Origin: Polyangiaceae bacterium
GTDB lineage: Bacteria; Myxococcota_A; Polyangia; Polyangiales; Polyangiaceae
Length of the DNA stretch: 41,516 nucleotides
Direction: 5' to 3'
Assembly: GCA_025353725.1 (NCBI GenBank)
Contig: JANXOF010000025.1
Location: 1 to 41,516, forward strand
The notes below the pieces were generated by a model. It was not told where the DNA came from and ran no database searches. It saw only the letters and a list, made by a program, of their open reading frames with translations. Numbering within the stretch: position 1 is the stretch's first letter; every line of letters begins with the position of its first letter. The translations under genes were made by a program, and so were the position numbers. Of this stretch, positions 16,436 to 24,683 are shown piece by piece.

Positions 16436-17620
16436 GTGGTGATTCGCTTTCCTTCGCGTTTCGTCAACTTGCCCAATGCACGGCTGCGCTTCGGCGATCG
16501 CGTCGACAGACTCGGGCCCTTCCTCACCCGTGTCGACGCACCCGCGGATCGCGTGGTCGCGGCCATGGAGTCGCTCCCAAGGGGCGAGGGTTGGCGGTTC
16601 TTCGAGCGAGGCCTTCGCGAAGGGGCGCCATCCATTCAAGACGCTCCGCGCGCGATGCGCGATTTCCTCGAGGAAGCTGCCGAGGTTCCTGCTTGGGTCG
16701 ACGCCTCGGCCTGTGATCGCGGCGGCGACCTTCTCATGCGAACGGGCTTGCTCGGCGGTGCGGTGCTCGGATCACGGTCGCTGGTGCTGGGCTACGCGTC
16801 ACCGGCGGGCAACAAGCCCCTCGTGCTCTCGGGGCGTTTGAAAGAGCAAGCGGCGACCCGTCTCAACGAGACCGCTCGGTTCGTTCAGGCCGTGTGCCGC
16901 CGAGGCGGTATGCGTCCCTTTGCCGACGGGTGGCAAATCACCTTGAAGGTGCGCCTCATTCACGCACAGGTGCGACGCATGATCCTGAAGACGGCGGCGT
17001 GGAACGAAGCCGCATGGGGCGCCCCTGTCAATCAGCACGACATGGCCGCGACGACGCTCCTCTTCTCGATTGAGATGATGAACGGGCTACGTGCCCTCGG
17101 CGTCGAAATCAATGCCGAGGAGGGTGAGCAATACATCCACCTTTGGCGGTGGATCGGTCGAGTCATTGGCGTGGATCACGACCTTCTCCCGGCGTCGGAA
17201 CAGGATGCGCTGCGGCTTACGACCCTTATCGCGGCCACAATGGCTCCTCCAGACCAAGACTCGCGCGAACTTACCAAGGCTCTTTTCGACGCCGCTTCTG
17301 AGGGCGAGGGCGTGACGACACCTGAACAACGTCGTCGAGCGGCGTTCAGTCGACGATTCGGTACGACCCTTTGTCGTGAACTGCTTGGTGATGAGCTCGC
17401 CGATGGCCTCGGCGTTCCGCGCAGCGCGTACCGTTTCGCCATGCCTCTGATGCGTGGCCTCGTCAGCGGCGTTGGGCGAGTCACGCGTGCTGTGCCCTTC
17501 GCGGAGCGCCGCGCACTAGCCTCCGGGCTGCGGTACTGGGACCGCGTTGTCGCGATCGGGTTACCGGGGGCGACCTACGAATTTGCGTTACCGAATGCGT
17601 TGGGCGGTTTAGATGCGTAA
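16436..17620 (+). CDS. MpaB/rubber-oxygenase-like protein (DUF2236)
   Basis: The start is taken as GTG at 16436 (or 16439), just after the cyclase stop. A longer frame from 16358 would lie inside the cyclase gene. The product is ~394 residues. Landmarks of the ER-bound oxygenase MpaB / latex-clearing protein catalytic domain are visible: RTGLLGGAVLGSRSLVLGYA, TLKVRLIHAQVRRMIL with a candidate heme-ligand His, NQHDMAATTLLFSIEMMNGL, and EEGEQYIHLWRWIGRVIGVD. Known members are b-type heme enzymes cleaving polyisoprene or oxidising prenyl side chains; the substrate here is unknown. No signal peptide is seen. The M50 protease gene follows 26 bases downstream. Confidence 0.82.
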   Translation: MVIRFPSRFVNLPNARLRFGDRVDRLGPFLTRVDAPADRVVAAMESLPRGEGWRFFERGLREGAPSIQDAPRAMRDFLEEAAEVPAWVDASACDRGGDLLMRTGLLGGAVLGSRSLVLGYASPAGNKPLVLSGRLKEQAATRLNETARFVQAVCRRGGMRPFADGWQITLKVRLIHAQVRRMILKTAAWNEAAWGAPVNQHDMAATTLLFSIEMMNGLRALGVEINAEEGEQYIHLWRWIGRVIGVDHDLLPASEQDALRLTTLIAATMAPPDQDSRELTKALFDAASEGEGVTTPEQRRRAAFSRRFGTTLCRELLGDELADGLGVPRSAYRFAMPLMRGLVSGVGRVTRAVPFAERRALASGLRYWDRVVAIGLPGATYEFALPNALGGLDA

Positions 17621-17646
17621 CTCGGACTTTCGTGTAAGAGACCCTC

Positions 17647-18630
17647 GTGCAGTTTCGCCTTGGTTCCATTCCGGTTCGCATTCGCGGCCAGTTTCTCTTT
17701 CTCGCGCTCGTCCTCGGCGCGCGACTCGAACGCCCCGACTTGATTGCCGTGTGGGTGGCGGTCGTTCTCGTCTCGGTGCTTGTGCACGAGCTCGGTCATG
17801 CGTTGATGGGGCGCGTCTTCGGCCTCACGCCGCACATCGAGCTCCACGGTATGGGAGGCACGACGTCCTGGCTCGACGCCGATCCGGGCGCCAACCGCCG
17901 CGACATCGGCGCTGCGCGGTCCATAGCGATTAGCCTAGCCGGCCCGTGCGCTGGGTTTTTGCTCGCCGGCGTCATCTTTCTGGCGATGCGTCTCGGGTTT
18001 GAGCCGAACAACCTTCACGCCCGCGCAGCGCTGTCGTTCGGCACTGAAGTAAATCTCTACTGGGGCTTTTTTAACCTCGCACCGATGCTTCCGCTCGACG
18101 GTGGAAACGTCGTTCGCGGGGCGTTGAACCTTGCCACCAAAGGCCGTGGCGAAAAGCCCGCCCGCCTGGTGTCCGTTGCCTCCGGCGTGCTGCTCATCGC
18201 TTACGCGGCCTACCGACGCGAGCTGTGGTTAGGAGGCCTTGGCGCCTTCTTCACGTGGTCGAACATTCAAGCTTACCGAGACATTGACGCGCGCGCCGTC
18301 GATGTACCGCTCGCGCAAGCCGTGCAGAAGGCGTACGCGGCGCTCGAGCGGCACGACGGCGCCGAGGCGATGGAGCTCCTCAAGCCAGTGATCGTCCCGC
18401 AGGCGTCCGCGCGTCTGCGCGCGATAGCGCTGCGTGTCTACGCGTATGCCCTGCTCATTGAGGGAATGTGGGGCGAATTGCTTCTCATTCTCGAGCAAAA
18501 TACGGTGCTGATTGGCGCGGAGGAGATGGCGCGGTACGCCAAGACGGCGAGGCAGCTCGGGCGCCACCCGGAAGCCGATGCTATCGACCGACTCGTCCTG
18601 GACCCCCAAGTCGCGAAGACCATCCGCTAG
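17647..18630 (+). CDS. M50 site-2-type zinc metalloprotease with C-terminal helical repeat
   Basis: The product is 327 residues from a GTG. An N-terminal hydrophobic region leads to HELGH at residues 47-51 in a membrane helix (zinc ligands and catalytic Glu). The third zinc ligand is in NLAPMLPLDGGNVVRG around residue 152, with helices between. This is the core of the S2P/SpoIVFB group, cutting membrane-embedded segments. Residues ~220-325 are soluble and TPR-like (PLAQAVQKAYAALERHDGAE, LRVYAYALLIEGMWGELLLI). The substrate is unknown. It shares strand and close spacing with the MpaB-like gene and ends immediately next to the convergent SUMF1-like gene, with no intergenic base. Confidence 0.88.
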   Translation: MQFRLGSIPVRIRGQFLFLALVLGARLERPDLIAVWVAVVLVSVLVHELGHALMGRVFGLTPHIELHGMGGTTSWLDADPGANRRDIGAARSIAISLAGPCAGFLLAGVIFLAMRLGFEPNNLHARAALSFGTEVNLYWGFFNLAPMLPLDGGNVVRGALNLATKGRGEKPARLVSVASGVLLIAYAAYRRELWLGGLGAFFTWSNIQAYRDIDARAVDVPLAQAVQKAYAALERHDGAEAMELLKPVIVPQASARLRAIALRVYAYALLIEGMWGELLLILEQNTVLIGAEEMARYAKTARQLGRHPEADAIDRLVLDPQVAKTIR

Positions 18631-19425
18631 TTACTTCGCGTCGGAGCAGCAGCGGAACCCCACCTGTTTCGCGCGGTAGCCTTCATCATGGTGCGTGGTC
18701 GCGGCGCGGCATCGGTTTCTTCCGGGAAGCCACCAGCCGCCACGCAGCGAAGCGCGATGGGGAGTGACAAGGCCGTCGCGTTCGACCCACTCATCGACGT
18801 TTCCAATCATGTCATGCACGCCGAAGGCGCTCGTGCACGCAGGGAAGGCCACGAGCCTCGCGCGATGGTCGGTTAGTTTTTCCTGGGGTCCTCCCAAATC
18901 GGTGCGATCGTGATTACAGCGCGTCGAGTCTCGTTTAAATCCGTACGGGTAGGGGTTCATGTCCGCACCCTCACACGCGAATTCCCACTCACTCTCCTTG
19001 CAGAGGCGCGCGCCTCTCTCTTCGCAAAGGGTCTTCGCTTCGACCCAACTCTTGTTGACCACGGGCAGCAGGTCTCGCGTATCCTTCGGAGAAGGTTCGC
19101 TGGGCGTTTCCGCGTATTCCTCGCGATCGACGCAGAACCGACGAGGCTGGCGCGCGACCTTGCACTTTGCAGGCTTGGCGAACTCGGCGCAGCGCAGGTT
19201 TTGGTAGGGCGGAGGGTCGAGCCAGTGCAGGCACACCTGCTCTGCATCTGGGCAGTAATCGCCATCGACGAGGACCATGCCGGCGGCGCACGGACTCTCG
19301 GGAGGTCCGTCGACAAGCGTCATCGGCACGGGAGCTTCAGGCAGTTGCCTCTCGGCCGCCGCGAGGCGTACGACGAGGAGTCCGCCTACGGAGAACAGGA
19401 CACTTCGGGAGGTTTTGAGGGACAC
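18631..19425 (-). CDS. Secreted SUMF1/FGE-sulfatase-fold protein
   Basis: The product is 264 residues from a GTG at 19425. It begins with a hydrophobic signal segment (VLFSVGGLLVVRLAAA). The core has the formylglycine-generating-enzyme fold: MVLVDGDYCPD, RRFCVDREEYAETPSEPS, VNKSWVEAKTLCEERGARLCKESEWEFACEG, FGVHDMIGNVDEWVE, SLRGGWWLPGRNRCRAATTHHDEGYRAKQVGFRCC. Many Cys suggest disulfides. True FGEs activate sulfatases, whereas many myxobacterial relatives are non-enzymatic binding modules. No sulfatase gene is in the window, so FGE activity is not supported. Its stop abuts the stop of the M50 protease gene. Confidence 0.88.
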   Translation of the reverse strand: MSLKTSRSVLFSVGGLLVVRLAAAERQLPEAPVPMTLVDGPPESPCAAGMVLVDGDYCPDAEQVCLHWLDPPPYQNLRCAEFAKPAKCKVARQPRRFCVDREEYAETPSEPSPKDTRDLLPVVNKSWVEAKTLCEERGARLCKESEWEFACEGADMNPYPYGFKRDSTRCNHDRTDLGGPQEKLTDHRARLVAFPACTSAFGVHDMIGNVDEWVERDGLVTPHRASLRGGWWLPGRNRCRAATTHHDEGYRAKQVGFRCCSDAK

Positions 19426-19591
19426 TACGTCACCCTTCGCTAAAGAGTGTGACGCTCGCCGCGTGAACTGGCCAGCACGTCGTGTTTGTACGCCGCTTCG
19501 GGTTTCGTCCGGCCTGCATCGTGGCGGCTTACGTCGTAGGGATCGCGCGGATCTCGACGAACTTTCGCGGGTTCAGCCTATGCTCTGGCGC

Positions 19592-21394
19592 ATGGCCACG
19601 ATGGTGCACGAAGCACTCGAATCGACAGTCGCGAAGTTTCAGGACAAGCCCGCGCTGCGCGTCAAGCGCAACGGCACTTGGCAGACGACAACCTGGAGCT
19701 CGTACGGTCGTGACGTGCGCCGTGCCGCTCGAGGGCTTATCTCGCTTGGTGTTCGACCGGGGGAGGGCATTAGCCTCATTGGGCAAAACAGCCCGGAGTG
19801 GCTTATCGCCAATGTCGGCGCGATTTTCGCGGCCGCTGTTCCTGCGGGGATCTACACCACGAGCAGCCCCGCCCAGGTGGGCTACATTACCCACCATTGT
19901 AATGCCCGCGTTGCGTTCGCCGACACGGCCACGCAGGTCGCGAAATTTGCCGCGTTGCCGTCAGGAATACCGAACCTCGAGGTCGTCGTGCAGATGACCG
20001 GCAAGCCCGCGTTCCCCACCGACGTGGGAATGAGCGCGAAGCTTCGCGTGATGGGTTGGGACGAATTCCTCGAGCTCGGCGATACGCTGCCTGACTCCGC
20101 GGTCGATGAACGCTTGAATCTGCAATCGCCCGACGGCGTCTGCACGCTCATCTACACGTCCGGCACGACAGGTGAGCCGAAAGCCGTCATGCTCACCCAC
20201 ACAAATCTCGTTTGGACGGCGGGTTCGCTGCTCCCGACGCTCAGCCTCGGTCAAAACGACATTACGCTCAGCTACTTGCCGCTCAGTCACGTGGCGGAGC
20301 AAATTCTCACGATCCACGGGCCCATGGCGATGGGTTCGCTCGTCTACTTCGCTGAGAGCATCGACAAACTCGGCGAAAACCTGGCCGAGGTGCGCCCAAC
20401 GCTGTTTATGGGCGTGCCGCGCGTGTGGGAGAAAATTCAGTCAAAAATGATGGCGGCCGGCGCCAACGCCCCGTTCGTGCGAAGAAAGCTCGTCGCCTGG
20501 GCGCGCAAGACAGGCCTCGAAGGCGGCAACGCAGAGCAGCGCGGCGAGAGAAAACCTGTTCTCTTCCCCTTGGCCCAGAAACTCGTGTTCAACAAAGTCC
20601 GCCAGCGCCTCGGCCTCGATCGCGCGCGCCTTTGTATTACGAGCGCAGCCCCAATTTCGCGCGAAACGCTCGACTTTTTTCTAGCGCTCGGTATCCCCGT
20701 CCTCGAGGCGTACGGTATGAGCGAGTGCACAGGACCTGCGACCTATTCTCCGCCGGGTCGCTTTCGTACGGGAAAGTGTGGAATCTGTATCCCGGGAGCA
20801 GAGATCAAACTCGCTGAAGATGGCGAGCTTTGTATTCGCGGCAAGCATGTTTTCAAGGGCTACTTGAATGACGCCGAGGCGACGAAAGAGGCGCTCGACG
20901 CCGACGGTTGGCTGCACTCCGGTGACATCGGTACGATCGACAGTGAGGGCTTCGTACAGATCACAGACAGGAAGAAAGACATTCTGATTACCGCCGGCGG
21001 CGAGAACATCGCGCCTCAAGTGATCGAGAGCCGACTCAAGGCGATTCCGGTCGTCGCGCAGGCCGTGGTCATTGGTGATCGGCGCAAGTACCTTTCTGCA
21101 CTGCTAACCCTTGATTCAGAGCGCTTGCTTGCAGACGCGAAGCTCGCAGGAAGCGCCGCTCGTACGGCGTCCGAGGCCGCGATTTGCGCGGATTTTCGTC
21201 GCCATCTTGAGCGGCAAATCGCGAGCATCAACGACACGTTGGCGCGTGTTCAGACGATCAAGCGCTTCGCCATTCTTCCGGCTGATTTGTCGATCGAGAC
21301 CGGTGAACTCACACCGACGATGAAAGTGAAGCGAAAAGTAGTCAACGAGAAGTTCGCGCGGGAGATCGAGTCTCTCTATCTTACGGAGGCGTAA
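19592..21394 (+). CDS. Long-chain fatty-acid-CoA ligase (AMP-forming)
   Basis: The start is placed at the ATG at 19592 (MATMVHEALESTVAKF), giving 600 residues. The open frame extends to 19277, but the extra part overlaps the SUMF1-like gene and looks non-coding. ANL-family motifs are intact: P-loop YTSGTTGEPKAVMLTH at ~187-202, then YGMSECTGPATYS, DGWLHSGDIG, and the hinge DRKKDILITAGGENIAPQ. Length and spacing match the FadD/FAA long-chain group. It converts a fatty acid, ATP and CoA to acyl-CoA, AMP and PPi, feeding beta-oxidation or lipid synthesis. It is monocistronic as far as can be seen and divergent from the SUMF1-like gene. Confidence 0.94.
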   Translation: MATMVHEALESTVAKFQDKPALRVKRNGTWQTTTWSSYGRDVRRAARGLISLGVRPGEGISLIGQNSPEWLIANVGAIFAAAVPAGIYTTSSPAQVGYITHHCNARVAFADTATQVAKFAALPSGIPNLEVVVQMTGKPAFPTDVGMSAKLRVMGWDEFLELGDTLPDSAVDERLNLQSPDGVCTLIYTSGTTGEPKAVMLTHTNLVWTAGSLLPTLSLGQNDITLSYLPLSHVAEQILTIHGPMAMGSLVYFAESIDKLGENLAEVRPTLFMGVPRVWEKIQSKMMAAGANAPFVRRKLVAWARKTGLEGGNAEQRGERKPVLFPLAQKLVFNKVRQRLGLDRARLCITSAAPISRETLDFFLALGIPVLEAYGMSECTGPATYSPPGRFRTGKCGICIPGAEIKLAEDGELCIRGKHVFKGYLNDAEATKEALDADGWLHSGDIGTIDSEGFVQITDRKKDILITAGGENIAPQVIESRLKAIPVVAQAVVIGDRRKYLSALLTLDSERLLADAKLAGSAARTASEAAICADFRRHLERQIASINDTLARVQTIKRFAILPADLSIETGELTPTMKVKRKVVNEKFAREIESLYLTEA

Positions 21395-21459
21395 AGGAGC
21401 GCATCAATTGAGGTTTACTCGCTTTAGATCGTTCGGTTGACTCGCCCGTACGGCGTCGC

Positions 21460-22242
21460 GTGAGTATCCCCTACCGAAATGACGTCGAGGCTCTCCGCGA
21501 ACGAAAATCTACGCTCGAGGGCGAGCTCGCGAAGCTTCGCGAGCAGACCACGCGCCTCGGCGACTTGAAAGCGAAGGAAGTCGAGTTGGCGACTGAGCTT
21601 GCTCGTGTGGAGGGAAGGCTAAGCGGTGGCGAGACAAGGCGCGCTCTCCCTCTTCTCGACCAGGTGCGCGTCGCGAGTCCGTGCAGCGCCGATTGGAATG
21701 CAATGGTGGGTGACGACCACGTACGCTTCTGTAGCGGATGTGAAAAGAACGTTTTCAACCTGTCAACGCTGAGCCGTGACGCCGCGGAGACGCTCCTTCG
21801 TGATCGCTTAGGAACGGACCTCTGCATTCGCTTTTACCAGCGCACAGACGGCACGATCCTCTCTCAAGATTGCCCGACGGGCGTAAAAAAGAAGCGCCGT
21901 AAGAAACTCGCGTTCGCCGTGGCTGGAGCCGGCGCTCTTGCGGCTGCCGCAACGATGTTCACGAAGAGCACGTGCTCCCACGGCGGTGCGTTCGGCACCA
22001 CGGTCACGCAGGGTGCGATGGGCCCCGTCGCGCCGATCGTCGAGTCCACTCCCTCGGAGGAGCCTGAGCCAGCGAACGAACCAAAAACAGTCGACGACGC
22101 AAAAGAGGCCGAGCCGCCACCACCACCTCCTCCACACGTGATGGGGAAAATGATGCAGGGAGGAATAGGACCGCGCCCGGACCCGAAGAAGCCCACCCCA
22201 CGAGCTCCGACCATGGGAACCGTCGGCGTACCCACGCGTTGA
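21460..22242 (+). CDS. Membrane protein with conserved Cys-motif domain (unknown function)
   Basis: The product is 260 residues from a GTG. Residues ~5-55 are a coiled coil (ALRERKSTLEGELAKLREQ). Residues ~70-145 form a compact domain: VRVASPCSADWNAMVGDD, VRFCSGCEKNVFNLSTLSR, LCIRFYQRTDGTILSQDCP. It has five cysteines including a CxxC pair, which may bind metal or form disulfides. I have seen this PC-W..M-GD/RFC..C..NV.NLS pattern as a recurring uncharacterised domain in Polyangia. A basic KKKRRKK stop is followed by one membrane helix (LAFAVAGAGALAAAATMF), then an acidic and Pro-rich tail of ~90 residues with a poly-Pro run. The Lys-rich side suggests the Cys domain is cytoplasmic. Function is unknown. 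Confidence 0.8.
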   Translation: MSIPYRNDVEALRERKSTLEGELAKLREQTTRLGDLKAKEVELATELARVEGRLSGGETRRALPLLDQVRVASPCSADWNAMVGDDHVRFCSGCEKNVFNLSTLSRDAAETLLRDRLGTDLCIRFYQRTDGTILSQDCPTGVKKKRRKKLAFAVAGAGALAAAATMFTKSTCSHGGAFGTTVTQGAMGPVAPIVESTPSEEPEPANEPKTVDDAKEAEPPPPPPPHVMGKMMQGGIGPRPDPKKPTPRAPTMGTVGVPTR

Positions 22243-22340
22243 GGCAGCCCTCAACAGTGCCGAGGCACCAGGCCCCGCAGCCGAGCGTTTGGCGTCCCGT
22301 TTTCGACGTGCTCGGGCGCCTTTGGCGCGTCGGCCGACGG

Positions 22341-22583
22341 CTAAGCGGCCGGCTTCGTTTTCAAGCTGTCGATGGCGTGGACGGGAGCGCCATTTCCCTT
22401 CATGAGGTGCGCTATCGCGCCGAGCACGAGTCGTTGGCTTTCGAGCATGCTTTTGCCCTCAAACACGGGCGAGACCACATGAACGGTAAAGTGGCCGCCT
22501 CCTGAGCCCGGACCGACCTGAACCGCGGCGTCGGGGATGGCTGCTAGAATCGCCGTCTTCATCGTGTCTTCAACGGACGCCAT
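22341..22583 (-). CDS. BolA-family protein
   Basis: The product is 80 residues from the ATG at 22583; the A is shared with the upstream TGA (TGATG), so translation is coupled. It has BolA landmarks: a helix MASVEDTMKTAILAAIPDA, GHFTVHVVSPVFEGKSMLES with the conserved His and the FxGKS turn, RLVLGAIAHLM, and HAIDSLKTK with the C-terminal His used for cluster binding with glutaredoxins. BolA/IbaG proteins form [2Fe-2S] heterodimers with CGFS monothiol glutaredoxins, and exactly such a glutaredoxin is encoded immediately upstream. The pairing strongly supports a role in Fe-S trafficking or sensing. Confidence 0.92.
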   Translation of the reverse strand: MASVEDTMKTAILAAIPDAAVQVGPGSGGGHFTVHVVSPVFEGKSMLESQRLVLGAIAHLMKGNGAPVHAIDSLKTKPAA

Positions 22584-23506
22584 CAGTAGCGCGCGACCTT
22601 CGCGTCGACGCGTTGCGACCATGCCTCGATGCCGCCTTCGAGGTTGAAGACGTTCGTGAAACCCTCGCGCAGAAAGCGCTCGGCGGCACTTTTGCTGCGC
22701 ATTCCGTGATGGCAGTGGAAGACGACGGCCGTACTCTTTTCAAGCCCAAGCAAGTGCTTCTCGCCTGCAGCGTCCAGCGGGTGCGCTCGATCAATTTTCG
22801 CGACGTTCCGTTCGTCTTCCCCGCGGACGTCGAAGAGCTCGAAGGGTTTGCCTTCGTCCATCCACGCTTTGAGCTCCGGTGCCGTAAGCACCTTCACGCG
22901 AGCAGGTTCGTTCGGATTTTCAATTTTGAATGCGCCTCCGTCAGAGGTTTCCACCCAAGTGATGCGGATACCGTCGGCGCGCTTCGCGCTCGCTTTGTCG
23001 AACAGGACGGTCACACCGGAGGCTGTCACCTCGAAGTCACCTGCCTTCTTCGGTCCGAAGTAGAGCTCGTACTGGAATTTATCGCCGATCTCGAGACGAA
23101 GGTGCTCGCCGTTTCCCTCATCGGCGTCCTTGATCGTCTTGGCCGCGCGCTCGTCGATCGCGATCGATGGCGACACGACGGGCGGCTCAAGGACACCGAG
23201 CTTCTTCTGCAAGTCGCCCTGCGCATGCATCTCTTTCACGATGTCGCATCCGCCAAGAAATTCGCCATCCACATAAAGCTGGGGAATGGTGGGCCAGTTT
23301 GAGTACTCCTTGATCCCGTCGCGAACCGCGGGATCCGAGAGCACGTTGACGGTCTCGAAAGGTACCCCGGACTCTTTGAGGATACCGATCACCTGGGCCG
23401 AGAACCCGCACTGCGGGAAGTGCTTGTTGCCTTTCATGAAGAGAACCACCTTGTTCTTTTTCACGAGGTCGTCGAAGTGTTGGCGCTGCTGGTCGGAAAG
23501 AGGCAT
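22583..23506 (-). CDS. CGFS monothiol glutaredoxin / A-type-like / rhodanese fusion
   Basis: The product is 307 residues from the ATG at 23506 (a TTG one codon earlier is also open). Domain 1 (~5-105) is a Grx4-type monothiol glutaredoxin: VVLFMKGN, HFPQCGFSAQV with the CGFS active Cys near residue 33, NWPTIPQLYVDGEFLGGCDI. Domain 2 (~113-205) has the IscA/HesB strand order and the ending GGAFKIENPNEP. It lacks the three A-type cysteines, so it probably cannot bind a cluster as IscA does. Domain 3 (~208-300) is a rhodanese with FELFDVRGEDE and the active-site loop VVFHCHHGMRS, containing the persulfide-forming Cys. The gene is coupled to bolA. Together they suggest delivery of sulfur or [2Fe-2S] clusters. 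The fusion itself is the notable point. Confidence 0.9.
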   Translation of the reverse strand: MPLSDQQRQHFDDLVKKNKVVLFMKGNKHFPQCGFSAQVIGILKESGVPFETVNVLSDPAVRDGIKEYSNWPTIPQLYVDGEFLGGCDIVKEMHAQGDLQKKLGVLEPPVVSPSIAIDERAAKTIKDADEGNGEHLRLEIGDKFQYELYFGPKKAGDFEVTASGVTVLFDKASAKRADGIRITWVETSDGGAFKIENPNEPARVKVLTAPELKAWMDEGKPFELFDVRGEDERNVAKIDRAHPLDAAGEKHLLGLEKSTAVVFHCHHGMRSKSAAERFLREGFTNVFNLEGGIEAWSQRVDAKVARY

Positions 23507-23553
23507 CAACGAAAGGGTTTACGCCGCCGCCGCGGGCCGTCAAGCTTCCTTTC

Positions 23554-24537
23554 GTGAGCACGACCTTGTCTTCGCAGCCTTCGAGTCCCTCGCGCCACTA
23601 TCGGCTCACCATCGATTGCGATGCGCGGACCCCGGGGTTCACCGCCGTCTACCTTCGTATGGGTGGAGGGGAGTGCGCATTCATCGAAACCGAGACGTCG
23701 CACGCGTTGCCGAAGTTGCTTGCAGCACTTCAGGAGTGCGGGCGAACGGTTCACGATGTGCGATGGATTGTCGTGACGCATGCTCACCTCGACCACGCGG
23801 CCGGCGCGGGTGGGTTACTCGCGGCGTGTCCTAACGCGACACTGTTGGCGCATCCACGCGCGGCGAGGCACCTCATCGACCCCGCAAAACTCGTAAAAAG
23901 CGCTACGGCGGTTTACGGAGAAGAACGGTTTGCGGCGCTTTACGGTTCGATCCAGCCCATTCCGAAGGAGCGGGTGCGAGCCCTTGAAGATGGCGAGACC
24001 TTCGAACTCGGCGACGCGACACTTCGCGTGCACCATACAGCGGGCCATGCGAACCATCACTTCGTTATCGACGACCCGGCGATCGAGACGGTCTACACCG
24101 GTGACTCGCTCGGCCTCGTGTACCCCGCACTGCAGACGCGCGGACTCTTCGCGTTAGCCACGACGAGTCCAACGAACTTCGATGCGCACGAGGCGCGCCG
24201 GAGCGTCGATCGTATCCGCGCACTTGGAGAGACTTACGCGTGCCCTACCCACTTCGGAGCCACCACGGAGATCGACGGCGTCGCAAAGCAGCTTCACGCA
24301 TGGATAGACCGCGCCGAGGCGTGGGTGGAGGAGGCGGCGCGCGGACAGGACACTGTCGTGGAGATGACGCGACGACTCGGCGTCGCCTGGCGCGAAGCTA
24401 TTGCCCGGGAGAGCAACGAGAGGAATCTCGGCTTCGGAAAAGCGGAATGGGCTCTTCTCGCGACCGACCTTGACCTCAATGCGCAAGGCCTCGCAGTAGC
24501 TGCAGAGTCAAAACGTAACCCGCGTCCACCCCGCTAG
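23554..24537 (+). CDS. Metallo-beta-lactamase-fold hydrolase (ST1585-like)
   Basis: The product is 327 residues from a GTG. The MBL zinc motif THAHLDH is at ~75 residues in, with later ligands in HHTAGHANHHF and VYTGDSLGLVYP and a distal histidine in CPTHFG. The N-terminal strand order (FTAVYLRMGGGECAFIETE) and overall length fit the ST1585-like subgroup of MBL hydrolases, of unsettled substrate. The C-terminal ~80 residues are a helical extension. It is divergent from the glutaredoxin fusion, with ~47 bases between the starts, so both promoters must be packed there or overlap. A role in thiol/persulfide chemistry is possible from context but unproven. Confidence 0.88.
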   Translation: MSTTLSSQPSSPSRHYRLTIDCDARTPGFTAVYLRMGGGECAFIETETSHALPKLLAALQECGRTVHDVRWIVVTHAHLDHAAGAGGLLAACPNATLLAHPRAARHLIDPAKLVKSATAVYGEERFAALYGSIQPIPKERVRALEDGETFELGDATLRVHHTAGHANHHFVIDDPAIETVYTGDSLGLVYPALQTRGLFALATTSPTNFDAHEARRSVDRIRALGETYACPTHFGATTEIDGVAKQLHAWIDRAEAWVEEAARGQDTVVEMTRRLGVAWREAIARESNERNLGFGKAEWALLATDLDLNAQGLAVAAESKRNPRPPR

Positions 24538-24549
24538 CCCGAACGCGGA

Positions 24550-24582
24550 CGGGGGACGGACGGGGACGGACGGGGACGGGGA
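24550..24582. repeat. GC-rich tandem repeat downstream of the MBL gene
   Basis: About three copies of a 10-base unit CGGGGACGGA lie just after the MBL stop and before the Cys-rich lipoprotein gene. The strand is purely G/A/C-rich and no hairpin is obvious. Confidence 0.8.
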
Positions 24583-24683
24583 TTGCGGCAACGGCAAAGC
24601 GCTTGTTGCTGAAAAATCAGAAACCTGTACCCTTAAGCCTAGCGTAGCGGGCGTCGGGCCCTCCGCCGTGGAGATAGTGGCCT

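Noticed and set aside
19277-19591. N-terminal extension of the acyl-CoA ligase frame
   Set aside because: It overlaps the SUMF1-like gene, and the family starts at the ATG at 19592.
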